Of a stretch of DNA of 64,000 nucleotides, positions 1-8,329 are shown in pieces. Both the position numbers and the translations under genes were made by a program. Within the stretch, counting starts at the first letter, position 1, and each line of letters starts with the position of its first letter. This stretch comes from JBDRLU01 sp043812795 (GTDB lineage Bacteria; Chloroflexota; Dehalococcoidia; Dehalococcoidales; UBA2162), in NCBI GenBank assembly GCA_043812795.1, contig JBDRLU010000042.1:1-64000 (forward strand), given 5' to 3'. The notes below the pieces were generated by a model, which saw only the letters and a list, made by a program, of their open reading frames with translations, did not search any database and was not told the origin of the DNA.

Positions 1-156
1 TGCAGCTTGCTGTGACGCAAGGCGGGCTGACTCGGCCGCCTCGCTAGCCTGCTTCATCGCTGCTTCAACGGCGGCCATGGCTGTTTTGGCCGCCTCTTCG
101 GTCACCTCTCGGATGGACTTGCTGATTTCTTCAAAAGATACTTTCATGATAGTCAT
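1..156 (-). CDS. Ala-rich helical protein, N-terminal part only
   Basis: A reading frame on the minus strand opens at ATG 156 and runs off the left edge after 52 codons, so only the N-terminus is present. AGGAGG lies 4 bases before this ATG; a second in-frame ATG three codons later has wider spacing. The visible sequence is rich in Ala, Glu, Lys and Gln with no Pro or Gly, which predicts one long amphipathic or coiled-coil helix. Phasin-like or other coiled-coil proteins look like this, but I do not recognise a family. That it is coding rests on the strong ribosome site and a frame that stays open to the edge. Confidence 0.6.
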   Translation of the reverse strand, partial: MTIMKVSFEEISKSIREVTEEAAKTAMAAVEAAMKQASEAAESARLASQQAA

Positions 157-653
157 ATTGCCTCCTATCCAACCACCAATATTAACGAATGCTAGAGGGA
201 AGGTGACCAACGTACAGTAGAGCTTCGTGCTGGAAGTCGTTTAGTAGATTCAGCAGCCTCACAAAGCTGGAATAAACACTGCACGAAAACGAAACGAGCT
301 TCACCCCCTCACCTAGCATGCCAATCGACAACATCAATGTATTCGCATAATCTCCCTGAATAAATCTTACTTCTATGGTGTTGACAATAGAAGTCCAAAA
401 AGTGTCATCCCGATAATGAAAGTGTTCGACTTCACTGATACTAAAAGCTCAAATTGACAGCACGCACAAGAAGTGCTACCGTTCGTGTAGCGCCGTAAGT
501 AACTATCGGAGCGTGGTAGTCCGGAACTAAGGTAAATCGAAACAGAAAACCAGCAATTCCCTGATTGACTGATATTCGAGAGTGCGACAGACTGAAGCGT
601 GGTGTTTTGGGGTTCCTTCCATCACAAGCCTCTCTAGTGTGTGAGGTGGCGAG
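157..653. other. Intergenic region without a supported gene
   Basis: About 500 bases between the divergent partial gene and the first histidine kinase. It must hold promoters for both directions. Apart from the 86-base repeat copy at 523-608 I see no structure I can name. A 114-codon minus-strand frame crosses it but overlaps the kinase start and has no family signature. Confidence 0.5.
523..608. repeat. 86-base repeat, copy 1, upstream of first kinase
   Basis: Aligns without gaps to 2532-2617 (65 of 86 bases identical by hand count). Both copies lie in front of a histidine kinase gene, 45 and 140 bases before the start codons. Read on the minus strand both copies give related peptides sharing KTP, SL, VNQG and RFT, so it may be a decayed coding remnant rather than a regulatory site. 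Confidence 0.7.
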
Positions 654-1805
654 TTGAAGGATGATAGGAAATCTAAGAAGCAACTCCTCAGTGAATTGGC
701 GGCCCTGCGTCAGCGTCTTGCCCACCTTGAAGCTCTGGTTGCTCGGCACAAGCAGACCGAGGAAGAGCTCCAAAAGTCCGAACAAGAATACCGGAGCCTG
801 GTTGAGGAGAGTTACCTCGGTATCGCCAGCACAGACTTATCAGGAAAGTTCTCCTTTGTCAATCAGGTAATTTGCAACATGATTGGCTACTCGAAGGAGG
901 AGATGCTGGGCAAATTCATCGCTGACTTTCTGCATCCTAACGACGTGCCGAACATAATACCACTATTTCAACAGGCGCCCAGTTCACCAAACAGTTCAAT
1001 CCATTTAGAATTTAGAGCGATACATAAGAATGGTGATATCGTTTATCTGGATGCGATGCCTGTTGTCGTCAAGTACGATGGTAAAATAGCAGGATTTCAT
1101 TCAGTAATCACTGATATCACCAGACGCAAGGGAACAGAGGGTCAACTCTTAGCCTATCAGAGAGACCTGCAGTCCCTGGCTTCACAACTATCACTTGCCG
1201 AAGAACGTGAACGAAGGCGTATTGCCACTGAGGTGCATGACCGTATCAGCCAGTCTTTGGCATTTTGCTGGATGAAACTAGAGGAGATGAGAGCATCAGC
1301 ACCCTCGGCTCATTTTGTCGAACAGGTAAACGCCCTCAACAGCCTTCTCAAGGAGTTGATTAGCGAGGCGCGGTCATTGACCTTTGAACTCAGCTCTCCT
1401 CTTCTCTATAGCATTGGGCTTGAAGCCGCTGTGGAGCATCTTACGGAGCAATTCCAGGCGCGGCATAGTATCCACTGTAGTTTTGACGACGATGGGCTTC
1501 TCAAGCCTCTTGGTAACGATGTGAGCATCCTGCTATTCCAGGCAGTACGTGAGCTGTTGACGAATGTAGCAAAACATGCAAAGGCACATGATATCAAGGT
1601 GATTATGAGGAGTCAAGGAACTGACGTATGCGTCACTGTTGAGGACGATGGGGTCGGTTTTGACCCCGTGGCCACAAACTCCAACGGATTCGGTCTATTC
1701 AGTGTCCATGAGCGACTACGTTTCCTGGGTGGTAGTTTCAGGATTGAATCTGCGGCAGGCCGCGGCACCCGGGCTATTCTTACGGCACCGCTCAAACAAA
1801 ATTAG
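654..1805 (+). CDS. PAS-domain sensor histidine kinase, NarX/DesK type
   Basis: Cytoplasmic sensor kinase of the HisKA_3/HATPase_c class. Residues 5-47 form a coiled coil, 43-160 a PAS domain (heme, flavin or small-ligand sensing is usual, ligand unknown here), about 182-250 the dimerisation/phosphoacceptor domain with His195 in ERRRIATEVHDR, and 285-380 the ATP-binding domain with a DDGVGFD box. There is no membrane segment, so it senses an internal signal. I use the TTG start at 654, preceded by GAGGTGGC. The partner response regulator follows 10 bases downstream, so the two should be cotranscribed. The signal cannot be read from the sequence. Confidence 0.9.
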   Translation: MKDDRKSKKQLLSELAALRQRLAHLEALVARHKQTEEELQKSEQEYRSLVEESYLGIASTDLSGKFSFVNQVICNMIGYSKEEMLGKFIADFLHPNDVPNIIPLFQQAPSSPNSSIHLEFRAIHKNGDIVYLDAMPVVVKYDGKIAGFHSVITDITRRKGTEGQLLAYQRDLQSLASQLSLAEERERRRIATEVHDRISQSLAFCWMKLEEMRASAPSAHFVEQVNALNSLLKELISEARSLTFELSSPLLYSIGLEAAVEHLTEQFQARHSIHCSFDDDGLLKPLGNDVSILLFQAVRELLTNVAKHAKAHDIKVIMRSQGTDVCVTVEDDGVGFDPVATNSNGFGLFSVHERLRFLGGSFRIESAAGRGTRAILTAPLKQN

Positions 1806-1815
1806 GGTATGTTAA

Positions 1816-2466
1816 ATGACCATACGGATCCTGCTTGTTGACGACCATAGACTCTTCCGTGAGGGCCTGCGCAGCCTGATTGAGAAATGTTCGGATATGG
1901 AAGTGGTGGCTGAGGCTGGGGATGGGCGAACGGCATCGCGGATGGTGGAGGAGATGTCACCAAATGTAGTCGTGATGGACATAGCTATGCCTGACCTGAA
2001 TGGAATTGAGGCCACCCGTCAGATAATTGCCGGAGCCCCGGAAGTCAGAATTCTTGCCCTGTCGATGTATTCCGATAAGAGGTTTATAGGCAGCATGTTC
2101 AGTGCAGGAGCAAAGGGCTATTTGCCCAAAGAAAGTGCTTTCAATGAACTGGCCGATGCGATTCGCACGGTAGCTGTCGGGCGCATTTACCTGAGCCCCA
2201 GTATAGTCGACGTGGTGGTGAGGGACTACTTCATCCGTCTGGAAAAGGAAGACTCATCAGTTTTTTCGGTACTTACCAGTCGGGAACGTGAGGTGCTTCA
2301 ACTTGTGTCTGAGGGTAAGAGCATAAGAGACATCGCACAATACTTGCATCTTAGCACGAAGACTATTGAATCACACCGGCAGGCAGTCATGAATAAACTG
2401 GGCATCAATAGCATCGCTGAGCTCACCAAATATGCCATCCGCGAAGGATTAACCTCTTTGGACTAG
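1816..2466 (+). CDS. NarL/LuxR-family response regulator
   Basis: Receiver domain (residues 1-120) plus LuxR-type helix-turn-helix (about 148-212). The phosphorylation pocket is intact: D9/D10 acidic pair, D55 phosphoacceptor in VVVMDIAMPD and K105 in GYLPKES. The output domain carries the TSREREVLQLV signature and a recognition helix with STKTIESH. It directly follows the PAS kinase, which is the likely cognate partner. It probably acts as a phosphorylation-dependent transcription factor; targets are unknown, although the neighbouring repeats or its own promoter are candidates. Confidence 0.93.
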   Translation: MTIRILLVDDHRLFREGLRSLIEKCSDMEVVAEAGDGRTASRMVEEMSPNVVVMDIAMPDLNGIEATRQIIAGAPEVRILALSMYSDKRFIGSMFSAGAKGYLPKESAFNELADAIRTVAVGRIYLSPSIVDVVVRDYFIRLEKEDSSVFSVLTSREREVLQLVSEGKSIRDIAQYLHLSTKTIESHRQAVMNKLGINSIAELTKYAIREGLTSLD

Positions 2467-2757
2467 TAGGAACCTTTAGAATTACAGTTTATCTTCAACA
2501 TCGCTTCAACATCGTATGCTGACTCCTTGCTGGAACTCAGGTAAATCGAACTAATAAATCAGCAACCCCCTGATTGACTGGCGTTTGAAGATGCTCCAGA
2601 CTGTAAAATGGTGTTTTCCGCCAGATAATGTGCATACTTTAACATTTTCATATTCTCCGTCTTCTCATCTCCCCGCAAGTTAGGCCTCCTTCTCTTCTGA
2701 GGCCGGGAATGGCGGAAGACTATTATTACGTTTAGGTGGCTGGGTCGGAGGTGACTC
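2467..2757. other. Intergenic region with second repeat copy
   Basis: About 290 bases between the first regulator and the second kinase. Apart from the repeat at 2532-2617 nothing recognisable is present. A small minus-strand frame of 89 codons overlapping the kinase start has no family features and is not called. Confidence 0.5.
2532..2617. repeat. 86-base repeat, copy 2, upstream of second kinase
   Basis: Second copy of the element at 523-608, ungapped, about 76 percent identical. The best conserved blocks are at both ends and an exactly conserved CTGATTGACTG in the centre. Confidence 0.7.
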
Positions 2758-3978
2758 TTGGAAAGGCAACAACAAGCACCTCGAAAATGGCAGGCGCGAG
2801 CCGGTTTGGTCGCTTCTTTATACCGCATTGTTGCTTTGGTCTTAGGAGCCTTCCAGATGCTGGCTAACCCTGCTATTTATCATCCTGGACTTACACCTTC
2901 GGTATTATCACCATCAATCTTCATCACTACCCTAAGCCTGTACACCCTGGTGATTTCCTTTTACATCTCTTATATCTGCCAGAGGTATCGGAGCGAAGTC
3001 GTACTTTACGTCTTACTCTGCGCCGATGTCATAATGAGCATTTGGGTGCTCACCTCAACAGGTGGACTTCAAAGCCCCTTCTTACTTTTGACCATAGCAC
3101 CGGTGTTGACGGCGGCTCTATTTCTAGATATCTGGGCGGCTGTTGGCATCACCGTGCTCTCGGGGGCTTACATCATCTGTATCGAACTATACAATGGGTC
3201 TTCAGCTACGCTGTTATCTCCCCTCGAGGTGAGCTACTTCTTGGTATACATGATAGCCCTTTGCCTTATTGCCAGCCTGCCTTACCTGATAAATGTCAAT
3301 GTCCGGGAACGGCTAAAGCGAGCCAACATACTTCAAGAACGACAAAGATTATCTCGCGAGCTCCACGACGGAGACGCACAGACTGTGTCTGCTTTACGCT
3401 GGAAGGTCCAGTCTCTCCATCGCCGCCTCGCTGAGAAGGGCATTGACCTGGATGAGATGAGAGAAGTTGAGAAGCTTGCCGAAAAAGCACAGTGGGAAAT
3501 TAGAGAATCTCTCGAATTGCTGCGAAACTATACCGGCGACGGTAGCTTCTTGCCTCACCTTAAAGATTATATAGAACATGTCGGGCAGGAAACCGGTATT
3601 AAATTCCGTCTTGATGTCCCCACTAATGGCCTTCATCTGGACAGCGTCACCGAGCTTGAACTGCTGCGCATTTGTCAGGAAGCTTTGGTGAACATTAAGA
3701 ACCATTCTGATGCTCACAATGTCCAGGTTGCTGTCGAACCTGTCGATAGTCATCTCCGGGTGAGTATTAGTGACGACGGTCGTGGTTTTGACATTCGCCC
3801 ATTCTATCGTGAGACGGCTCGTTCCAAGGGTCACGGCCTGGCCGTGATGAATGAGCGGGCTCAATCATTGGGGGGTAAGTTCCGTGTGCTGTCTCTGCCT
3901 GGACGTGGTTCTGAAGTTCAGGTGGAAGTACCAATGGTGAGTGATGATAGGAGACGTTCACCGTGGAAAACAAGATAA
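2758..3978 (+). CDS. Membrane-bound sensor histidine kinase, NarL-partner type
   Basis: The N-terminal 180 residues hold about six hydrophobic segments (roughly 15-36, 57-75, 81-99, 107-127, 128-145, 158-178) with very short loops, so sensing is likely within the membrane. HisKA_3 follows with phosphoacceptor His203 in RLSRELHDGDAQ, then HATPase_c with NIKNHSDAH and DDGRGFD boxes. It starts at TTG 2758, and the regulator gene that follows overlaps its last 16 bases. The sensory domain is not one I can name; quinone, redox or membrane-state sensing are possibilities only. Confidence 0.9.
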   Translation: MERQQQAPRKWQARAGLVASLYRIVALVLGAFQMLANPAIYHPGLTPSVLSPSIFITTLSLYTLVISFYISYICQRYRSEVVLYVLLCADVIMSIWVLTSTGGLQSPFLLLTIAPVLTAALFLDIWAAVGITVLSGAYIICIELYNGSSATLLSPLEVSYFLVYMIALCLIASLPYLINVNVRERLKRANILQERQRLSRELHDGDAQTVSALRWKVQSLHRRLAEKGIDLDEMREVEKLAEKAQWEIRESLELLRNYTGDGSFLPHLKDYIEHVGQETGIKFRLDVPTNGLHLDSVTELELLRICQEALVNIKNHSDAHNVQVAVEPVDSHLRVSISDDGRGFDIRPFYRETARSKGHGLAVMNERAQSLGGKFRVLSLPGRGSEVQVEVPMVSDDRRRSPWKTR

Positions 3979-4610
3979 AGGTGCTTGTCGTAGATGACCA
4001 TCCGGTAGTCCGGGCAGGACTAACCACAATAATGGAGACTGAGGCTGACCTCAAAATTGTCGGAGAAGCTAGAGACGGTGTGGAGGCTGTCAGCAAAGCT
4101 CTTGAGTTAAGGCCGGATGTCATCATGATGGACATCTTCATGCCTCGCTCGAGCGGACTAGAAGCTATGCTGGCAATCAAAAAGGAACTCCCCGAGGTTC
4201 ACGTGCTTATTGTTACCATTTCTGAGCGTGATGAGGATTTGTTTCAGGCGCTCCGTTTCGGCGCTCAGGGCTATCTCCCCAAGAGCGCTAGCGGGGTGGA
4301 AGTGCTGGAAGCGGTTAGAAGGACTGCTGCCGGTGAGGCAATACTATCTCCTTCCCTTGCCGCCAAAGTTGTGGGTGAGTTCCGGCAGAAAAAAATAGAT
4401 GAGACAACACTCAGCGAGCGGGAGAGGGAAGTGTTAAATCTGGTTGGCGAAGGGCTGACCAACAAGGAAATTGCCAAACTTCTATTTATCAGCGAGAGCA
4501 CGGTGCGGACTCATCTGCAGCGCATACTTGAGAAGCTACATCTTAAGAGCCGGGCTAGCGCCATCGCCCACGCTAACCGCCAACGGAGGGAAAATAACCT
4601 TTTTGCTTGA
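3963..4610 (+). CDS. NarL/LuxR-family response regulator, partner of membrane kinase
   Basis: Receiver domain with D11/D12, phosphoacceptor D57 (IMMDIFMP) and K107 (GYLPKSAS), then a LuxR-type HTH with LSEREREVLNLV and a recognition helix containing SESTVRTH. The GTG start at 3963 has TAGGAG upstream and lies inside the end of the kinase gene, so the pair is translationally coupled. It is closely similar to the orphan regulator at 5789 (shared SERDEDLFQAL and AVSKA segments), which points to a local duplication. Confidence 0.93.
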   Translation: MENKIKVLVVDDHPVVRAGLTTIMETEADLKIVGEARDGVEAVSKALELRPDVIMMDIFMPRSSGLEAMLAIKKELPEVHVLIVTISERDEDLFQALRFGAQGYLPKSASGVEVLEAVRRTAAGEAILSPSLAAKVVGEFRQKKIDETTLSEREREVLNLVGEGLTNKEIAKLLFISESTVRTHLQRILEKLHLKSRASAIAHANRQRRENNLFA

Positions 4611-4708
4611 TTTTGATATTTGGCAACCCCTCCTTCTTTGTCGGGAGAAGTAGCCAATGTCGGATAGGGTCGATTAGTACCATCCTGCGAAGCGGAGGAA
4701 GCGGGAAA

Positions 4709-4987
4709 ATGAGCATAAGCCACCGAAGGTCTAATATTGAAATCATCGCCGAGATGCTGAAGGTCGGGGAGAATGGTGCCGGTAAGACCAGGATTATGTA
4801 TAACACCAACATGAGTTACGCTCAGATACAGAAATATCTTGGCTTTCTCATCAGCCATGGCTTCATCACCAAAATGCATGTGGGCAATCCATCAGTAACT
4901 TATCAGGTCACTGATACTGGCCTGAAATTACTCAAGAACATCGAAGGTGTGATACAAATCCTGGGCTGGGACATTTTGGACGGCTGA
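4709..4987 (+). CDS. Winged-helix DNA-binding protein, archaeal-style
   Basis: A 92-residue protein resembling single-domain winged-helix regulators common in archaea and Chloroflexota (HTH_45-like): opening helix with RRSNIEIIAEMLK, a recognition region with SYAQIQKYLGFL and a wing followed by TYQVTDTGLKLL. I place the start at ATG 4709 because AGCGGAGGA precedes it and the family normally begins this way; an earlier in-frame ATG at 4607 would add an unrelated tail overlapping the preceding gene. It follows the regulator by about 100 bases and may be a local transcription factor. Target unknown. Confidence 0.8.
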   Translation: MSISHRRSNIEIIAEMLKVGENGAGKTRIMYNTNMSYAQIQKYLGFLISHGFITKMHVGNPSVTYQVTDTGLKLLKNIEGVIQILGWDILDG

Positions 4988-5050
4988 GGCAACCAGTTTT
5001 GCGGGCAGGCTTCGAATTCATCTTTTGTTTGAACTGTGAAAGGGGAGCTC

Positions 5051-5374
5051 GTGTCTGATAAAAGAATGCTGATTGTTGACGCTGAACTAATACGACGGAT
5101 AGATGAAAGCCGTGGCGATATGAACTGCACGGATTTTCTCCATCATCTTCTCGACAGTTGTTTCGAGGAAGATTCGGTAAAACAAGGCTATATCACCAAA
5201 GACGAGTTCAGGCAATTCCAGCAAGAGACGAGGGGCCTGCTGCGCAGTTTTCTTGAATTCTTTATCAGTTATGGTATGGAGCTGGGGAAGCAGCCTCAAG
5301 ACAAGAGTCTTGACGAACTGAACCAAAAATTGCAGGCATTAAGCAGCACACCCGGCAAATCAAAGAGCCGCTAA
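5051..5374 (+). CDS. Ribbon-helix-helix-like small protein
   Basis: About 107 residues. The first 45 look like a ribbon-helix-helix DNA-binding fold: a short strand (MLIVDAEL), a helix (IRRIDESRG) and a second helix (TDFLHHLLDSCFEE). The C-terminal half is helical and contains a hydrophobic run LRSFLEFFISYGMEL that could support oligomerisation. The start is uncertain: GTG 5051 follows AGGGGAG closely, while GTG 5036 would add five residues. The family is not certain. Position between a winged-helix gene and an orphan response regulator suggests a regulatory role. Confidence 0.6.
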   Translation: MSDKRMLIVDAELIRRIDESRGDMNCTDFLHHLLDSCFEEDSVKQGYITKDEFRQFQQETRGLLRSFLEFFISYGMELGKQPQDKSLDELNQKLQALSSTPGKSKSR

Positions 5375-5788
5375 TCGACCCGGTTGACCTCACTTCAGTG
5401 TCACACTCTGTACGCTTCCCTTCACAATGGAACTATTTTCTAGAACATAACACCTTCCCTTTACCCGGACAGTTTGTTATGGTAGCTAGGGGGATTTTGT
5501 TATGTATAGAGCTATCGGTTGCCTGGCTTTCCTTCAAAAAATCTCGCTGGCAAAACCATTAGTCGGGATATTGACAGGGTTGTGGAGATTCAACGCCAGC
5601 TTTTTAGCGAGGAGCTTGGGTTCCTTAAGTTTAATCGTTGTCGCTACCTCATTTGACGGAGCTACCCGTGAATAGTGTCCGGCTATTTGTGACAGCAGAA
5701 CGTCCCCAAAATTTCATCACTTTGATGATAATAAAAACATCTTTTTGGTTGTTGACAGGCAGTTGGCAATGACAAAGAATAATCTTCA
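5375..5788. other. Intergenic region, nothing recognised
   Basis: About 410 bases before the orphan response regulator. Base composition is lower in GC than the flanking genes. No convincing frame, hairpin or repeat was seen; it presumably holds the promoter of the regulator. Confidence 0.4.
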
Positions 5789-6472
5789 ATGGGTAACGAA
5801 ATGGAATCGTTCGGAAATACAGACGGGTTGGAAGATGCCAGGAGGCTTGGCCCCCAGGCAACTGTGAAAGAAAAAAGGATAAGAGTCCTTATCGTCGATA
5901 GTCACCCCATCGTCCGTGCCGGACTAGCTAAATTCCTGAGCGCCGAACCAGATATTGATATTATTGGAACAGTCGCCAACAGTACTGATGCGGTCAGTAA
6001 AGCCATGGAATTGAAGCCAGACGTCATCACCTTGGATGCTTTTGTCCCCCCCCTTGGTGGAATCGATGCGCTTTCATTAATAAGGGAACATTTTCCCGAG
6101 GCCAAGGTACTCGTTCTCACTGTGTCAGAGCGAGATGAAGACTTGTTCCAGGCGCTCCGCGCCGGGGTACAGGGTTATCTCCTTAAGAGTGCCAGCGTAG
6201 ATGAGGTAGCGGGTGGTATCAGGAAGACAGCAGCGGGCGAAGCAATTCTTTCTCCTACCCTTCTCACTAAACTCCTGGCAGGGTTGCGGGAAAAGCAAAA
6301 AAGCGGGCCGATGCTCACCGACCGGGATACGGAGCTATTACGGTTGGTTGACGAGGGACTCGGCACCAGGGCGATTGCGCGGCGTATGAAAATCAGCAAT
6401 ACCGCGGTGCGAAATCGCATCCGTCGCATTCTCAAAAAGCTTTACATGCTGAATCCCGGGTCTACCAACTGA
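5789..6472 (+). CDS. Orphan NarL-type response regulator with altered acidic pocket
   Basis: Receiver plus LuxR-type HTH, with a 30-residue N-terminal extension not present in the neighbour at 3963. Phosphoacceptor D83 (ITLDAFVPP) and K133 (GYLLKSAS) are kept, but the acidic pair that binds Mg is D37-S38 rather than Asp-Asp. The HTH is also unusual: SNTAVRNRI in place of the usual STVRTH-type recognition helix. No kinase gene adjoins it. It may respond to phosphorylation weakly or work independently of it. High similarity to the 3963 product suggests duplication followed by divergence. Confidence 0.88.
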   Translation: MGNEMESFGNTDGLEDARRLGPQATVKEKRIRVLIVDSHPIVRAGLAKFLSAEPDIDIIGTVANSTDAVSKAMELKPDVITLDAFVPPLGGIDALSLIREHFPEAKVLVLTVSERDEDLFQALRAGVQGYLLKSASVDEVAGGIRKTAAGEAILSPTLLTKLLAGLREKQKSGPMLTDRDTELLRLVDEGLGTRAIARRMKISNTAVRNRIRRILKKLYMLNPGSTN

Positions 6473-6505
6473 AAGCACTGTTGCAAAGTCAATCGCTGGA
6501 CGATA

Positions 6506-6650
6506 GAGGTTGTTTAATAACCGCTCATGGTGAGCTTGTCTGCTTGTCCTGAGTTTACCGAAGGAAACCATAACAGTGGATAGAACTCACCCTTCGACAA
6601 GCTCAGGGTGAGCGGGAAGACGAAATTTCTCCTCGTTGCTAAACAACCTC
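6506..6650. repeat. 145-base MITE-like inverted repeat
   Basis: Exact 11-base terminal inverted repeats: GAGGTTGTTTA at 6506-6516 and TAAACAACCTC at 6640-6650. Inside lie further paired blocks, CCGCTCA (6521-6527) with TGAGCGG (6609-6615) and TGAGCTTGTC (6531-6540) with GACAAGCTCA (6597-6606). The whole element can fold on itself. A shorter relative lies at 58331-58411. It encodes nothing. Confidence 0.75.
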
Positions 6651-6659
6651 ATACGATAT

Positions 6660-7187
6660 TCAAGTGGTGCTCGGTGGGGTGGCTGCTGGTCCAGATAAGG
6701 CCGCAGGAGTTGCCGCAGGTCTGGGCCGGCGCATGAACCAGGGCCGCCAGTCCAGAAACTTCCCGGAAGAGGCGAAATAAATAGCCAGGGCCAGGACCAG
6801 GAGCGCGATATCCACATACAGTGCGCCCGCCGACGAGAGTTTCCCCTGGAATATCCTTTCAAATATGCCCAGGCAGCCGCAGGGTTGGTACCCCAGTCCC
6901 ACGCCTATCATCCAGGCATTATGGAATATCAGGGCGCCCGCCAGAATGGCCGAAAGAAGCCCCGTAAGCTGGATAACCACGCCCGTCAGCAACAGCACGC
7001 CAAGCACCAGTTCCCCCCAGGGCAGCCAGCGGGTGACAACATCAACAAACAACCTGGGTAGAAACGCAAGCGAGGCGACATTGAGCAGGAAGGCACTCTG
7101 GCCCAGCAGCTTGCCTATCCCCGAAGTAACAAAAACCAGCCCCAGCGCCAGACTACACCCCAGGGCAACCCAATATCTTCCTCGCAT
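6660..7187 (-). CDS. MauE/DoxX-family integral membrane protein
   Basis: 175 residues with four predicted membrane helices (about 7-28, 47-70, 72-95, 122-142) and a Pro-rich C-terminal tail. The segment YQPCGCLGIFE between helices 3 and 4 is the CxC motif typical of MauE/DoxX-like proteins, which are linked to disulfide or quinone redox chemistry and maturation of exported proteins. ATG 7187 has AGGAGG 5 bases upstream. It stands alone on the minus strand beside the SipW module, and its stop lies 10 bases from the MITE-like repeat. The precise substrate is unknown. Confidence 0.8.
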   Translation of the reverse strand: MRGRYWVALGCSLALGLVFVTSGIGKLLGQSAFLLNVASLAFLPRLFVDVVTRWLPWGELVLGVLLLTGVVIQLTGLLSAILAGALIFHNAWMIGVGLGYQPCGCLGIFERIFQGKLSSAGALYVDIALLVLALAIYFASSGKFLDWRPWFMRRPRPAATPAALSGPAATPPSTT

Positions 7188-7738
7188 CTTTGCCTCCTCA
7201 TGAGATTATTCAGCAATGAGTACCATACCGACGAAAGTCGGTATCCGGATTACTAAACAATCCCTCTCTACCAACCTTAACAGTCAGGCATTCTAGCGGA
7301 GTGGATTACGTCTGTCAACTTCTCCCCGAAATGTCATTGCGAGTCCTTCGGAGAAGGACGTGGCAATCCGGGTGGAGGAGGTGTCCTGACGTGCCTGTTC
7401 ATCATTTTGATGACATGATATAGACATTTCAACAGCAAAAACCTGCTTTTCATCGATACCACTCCACAATTTCGCCGACTGTCAATTGGCGTTATGCCGA
7501 AAGTTTATCGCCCTTTTTTGTGACAGTGATTTCATCGTTCCACCGACAGACATTCTGTGCTCTACATGCCAGAATGGAAGCTGTATAAAGTCTTGCTACC
7601 AGTTGCCCTGGTCGATTCCGGTGGGGAAGCCGTGAGGGGCCTTTAACAAAATATTCGCAAGGCTAATCTTAAGCCCAAGTCGAATCTCAGGCTCATACCT
7701 GAGAAGGGCAACAAAAATAAAGAAAAGGAGTAGTCTAA
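7188..7738. other. Long intergenic region upstream of SipW module
   Basis: About 550 bases between divergent genes. It contains one compact palindromic element at 7336-7367 and presumably two promoters. The 100 bases before 7739 include AAAGGAG as the ribosome site. No other gene or RNA was recognised. Confidence 0.5.
7336..7367. repeat. Short palindromic dispersed element
   Basis: ATTGC (7336-7340) pairs with GCAAT (7363-7367), and inside it GTCCTTC pairs with GAAGGAC around GGA. The wording (TGTCATTGCGAG ... GTGGCAAT) matches a palindrome type found dispersed in many bacterial genomes. Confidence 0.6.
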
Positions 7739-8242
7739 GTGAAAAAGATAGTACTTATCTGCTTAGCTATGGTTTTAGCCCTCGGCCTGCTCGGTGTCGG
7801 TTACGCCCGATGGCAGGACGAACTGTTCTTGCAAGGTGAGGTCGGGACCGGTAATATCGGACTGGCCTGGAGCCAGGGAATACCCAGTGCTCCGGATGAT
7901 GTCAAGGGTGTTAGCCAATACTATTGCGCAATAGTCGGCGATACTCTATACATCTATATCTCCAACGCCTACCCGTGTGTTACCTACATCTTCCCCATTG
8001 ACGTCCACGGCACTGGCTCGGTACCGGTCCACATCGGACCCTGGACTAACGTAACCAGTAACCTGCCCGGCGGCACGCTGACATTGCCGGACTGGTGCTC
8101 CAACCAGGTGCATGAGGGCGGTCAAGTCGATGGTGAGGTAACAGTCCATCTGGACAACACCGCCGAACAGAATGCGACCTACACTTTCTCCGCCACACTC
8201 ACCTATGCTCAGTACAATGAGCCGCTAGATTGTCCGCAATAG
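7739..8242 (+). CDS. SipW/TasA-type secreted protein 1
   Basis: 167 residues. Basic start (MKK), hydrophobic core to about residue 20 and the segment GVGYARWQDELFLQG, which matches the SipW-dependent signal peptides of TasA/camelysin-type proteins, where cleavage follows the Ala-x-Ala/Tyr-Ala-like stretch. The mature part is predicted all-beta, with four Cys and a C-terminal strand with ATYTFSATLTYAQYN, shared with the paralogs at 8330 and 10832. GTG 7739 has AAAGGAG upstream. Probably exported by Sec, cut by the peptidase at 11492, and assembled at the cell surface; filament formation is inference. Confidence 0.75.
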   Translation: MKKIVLICLAMVLALGLLGVGYARWQDELFLQGEVGTGNIGLAWSQGIPSAPDDVKGVSQYYCAIVGDTLYIYISNAYPCVTYIFPIDVHGTGSVPVHIGPWTNVTSNLPGGTLTLPDWCSNQVHEGGQVDGEVTVHLDNTAEQNATYTFSATLTYAQYNEPLDCPQ

Positions 8243-8329
8243 AATAGAACGAGAGAGGTGCGGAGATATCCGGTTTGATTCTCCGCGCTGCTCCCCAACG
8301 AAAAATAAGGAGGGGACCGTAAAAAGAAG

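Noticed and set aside
441..785. 114-codon minus-strand frame over the first kinase start
   Set aside because: It overlaps a well-supported kinase N-terminus, has no family signature, and its only shared segment is the 86-base repeat read antisense.
7500..7545. Second CRP-like site TGTGACAGTGATTTCA
   Set aside because: Only one half-site matches; the second half is TTTCA, so the palindrome is incomplete.
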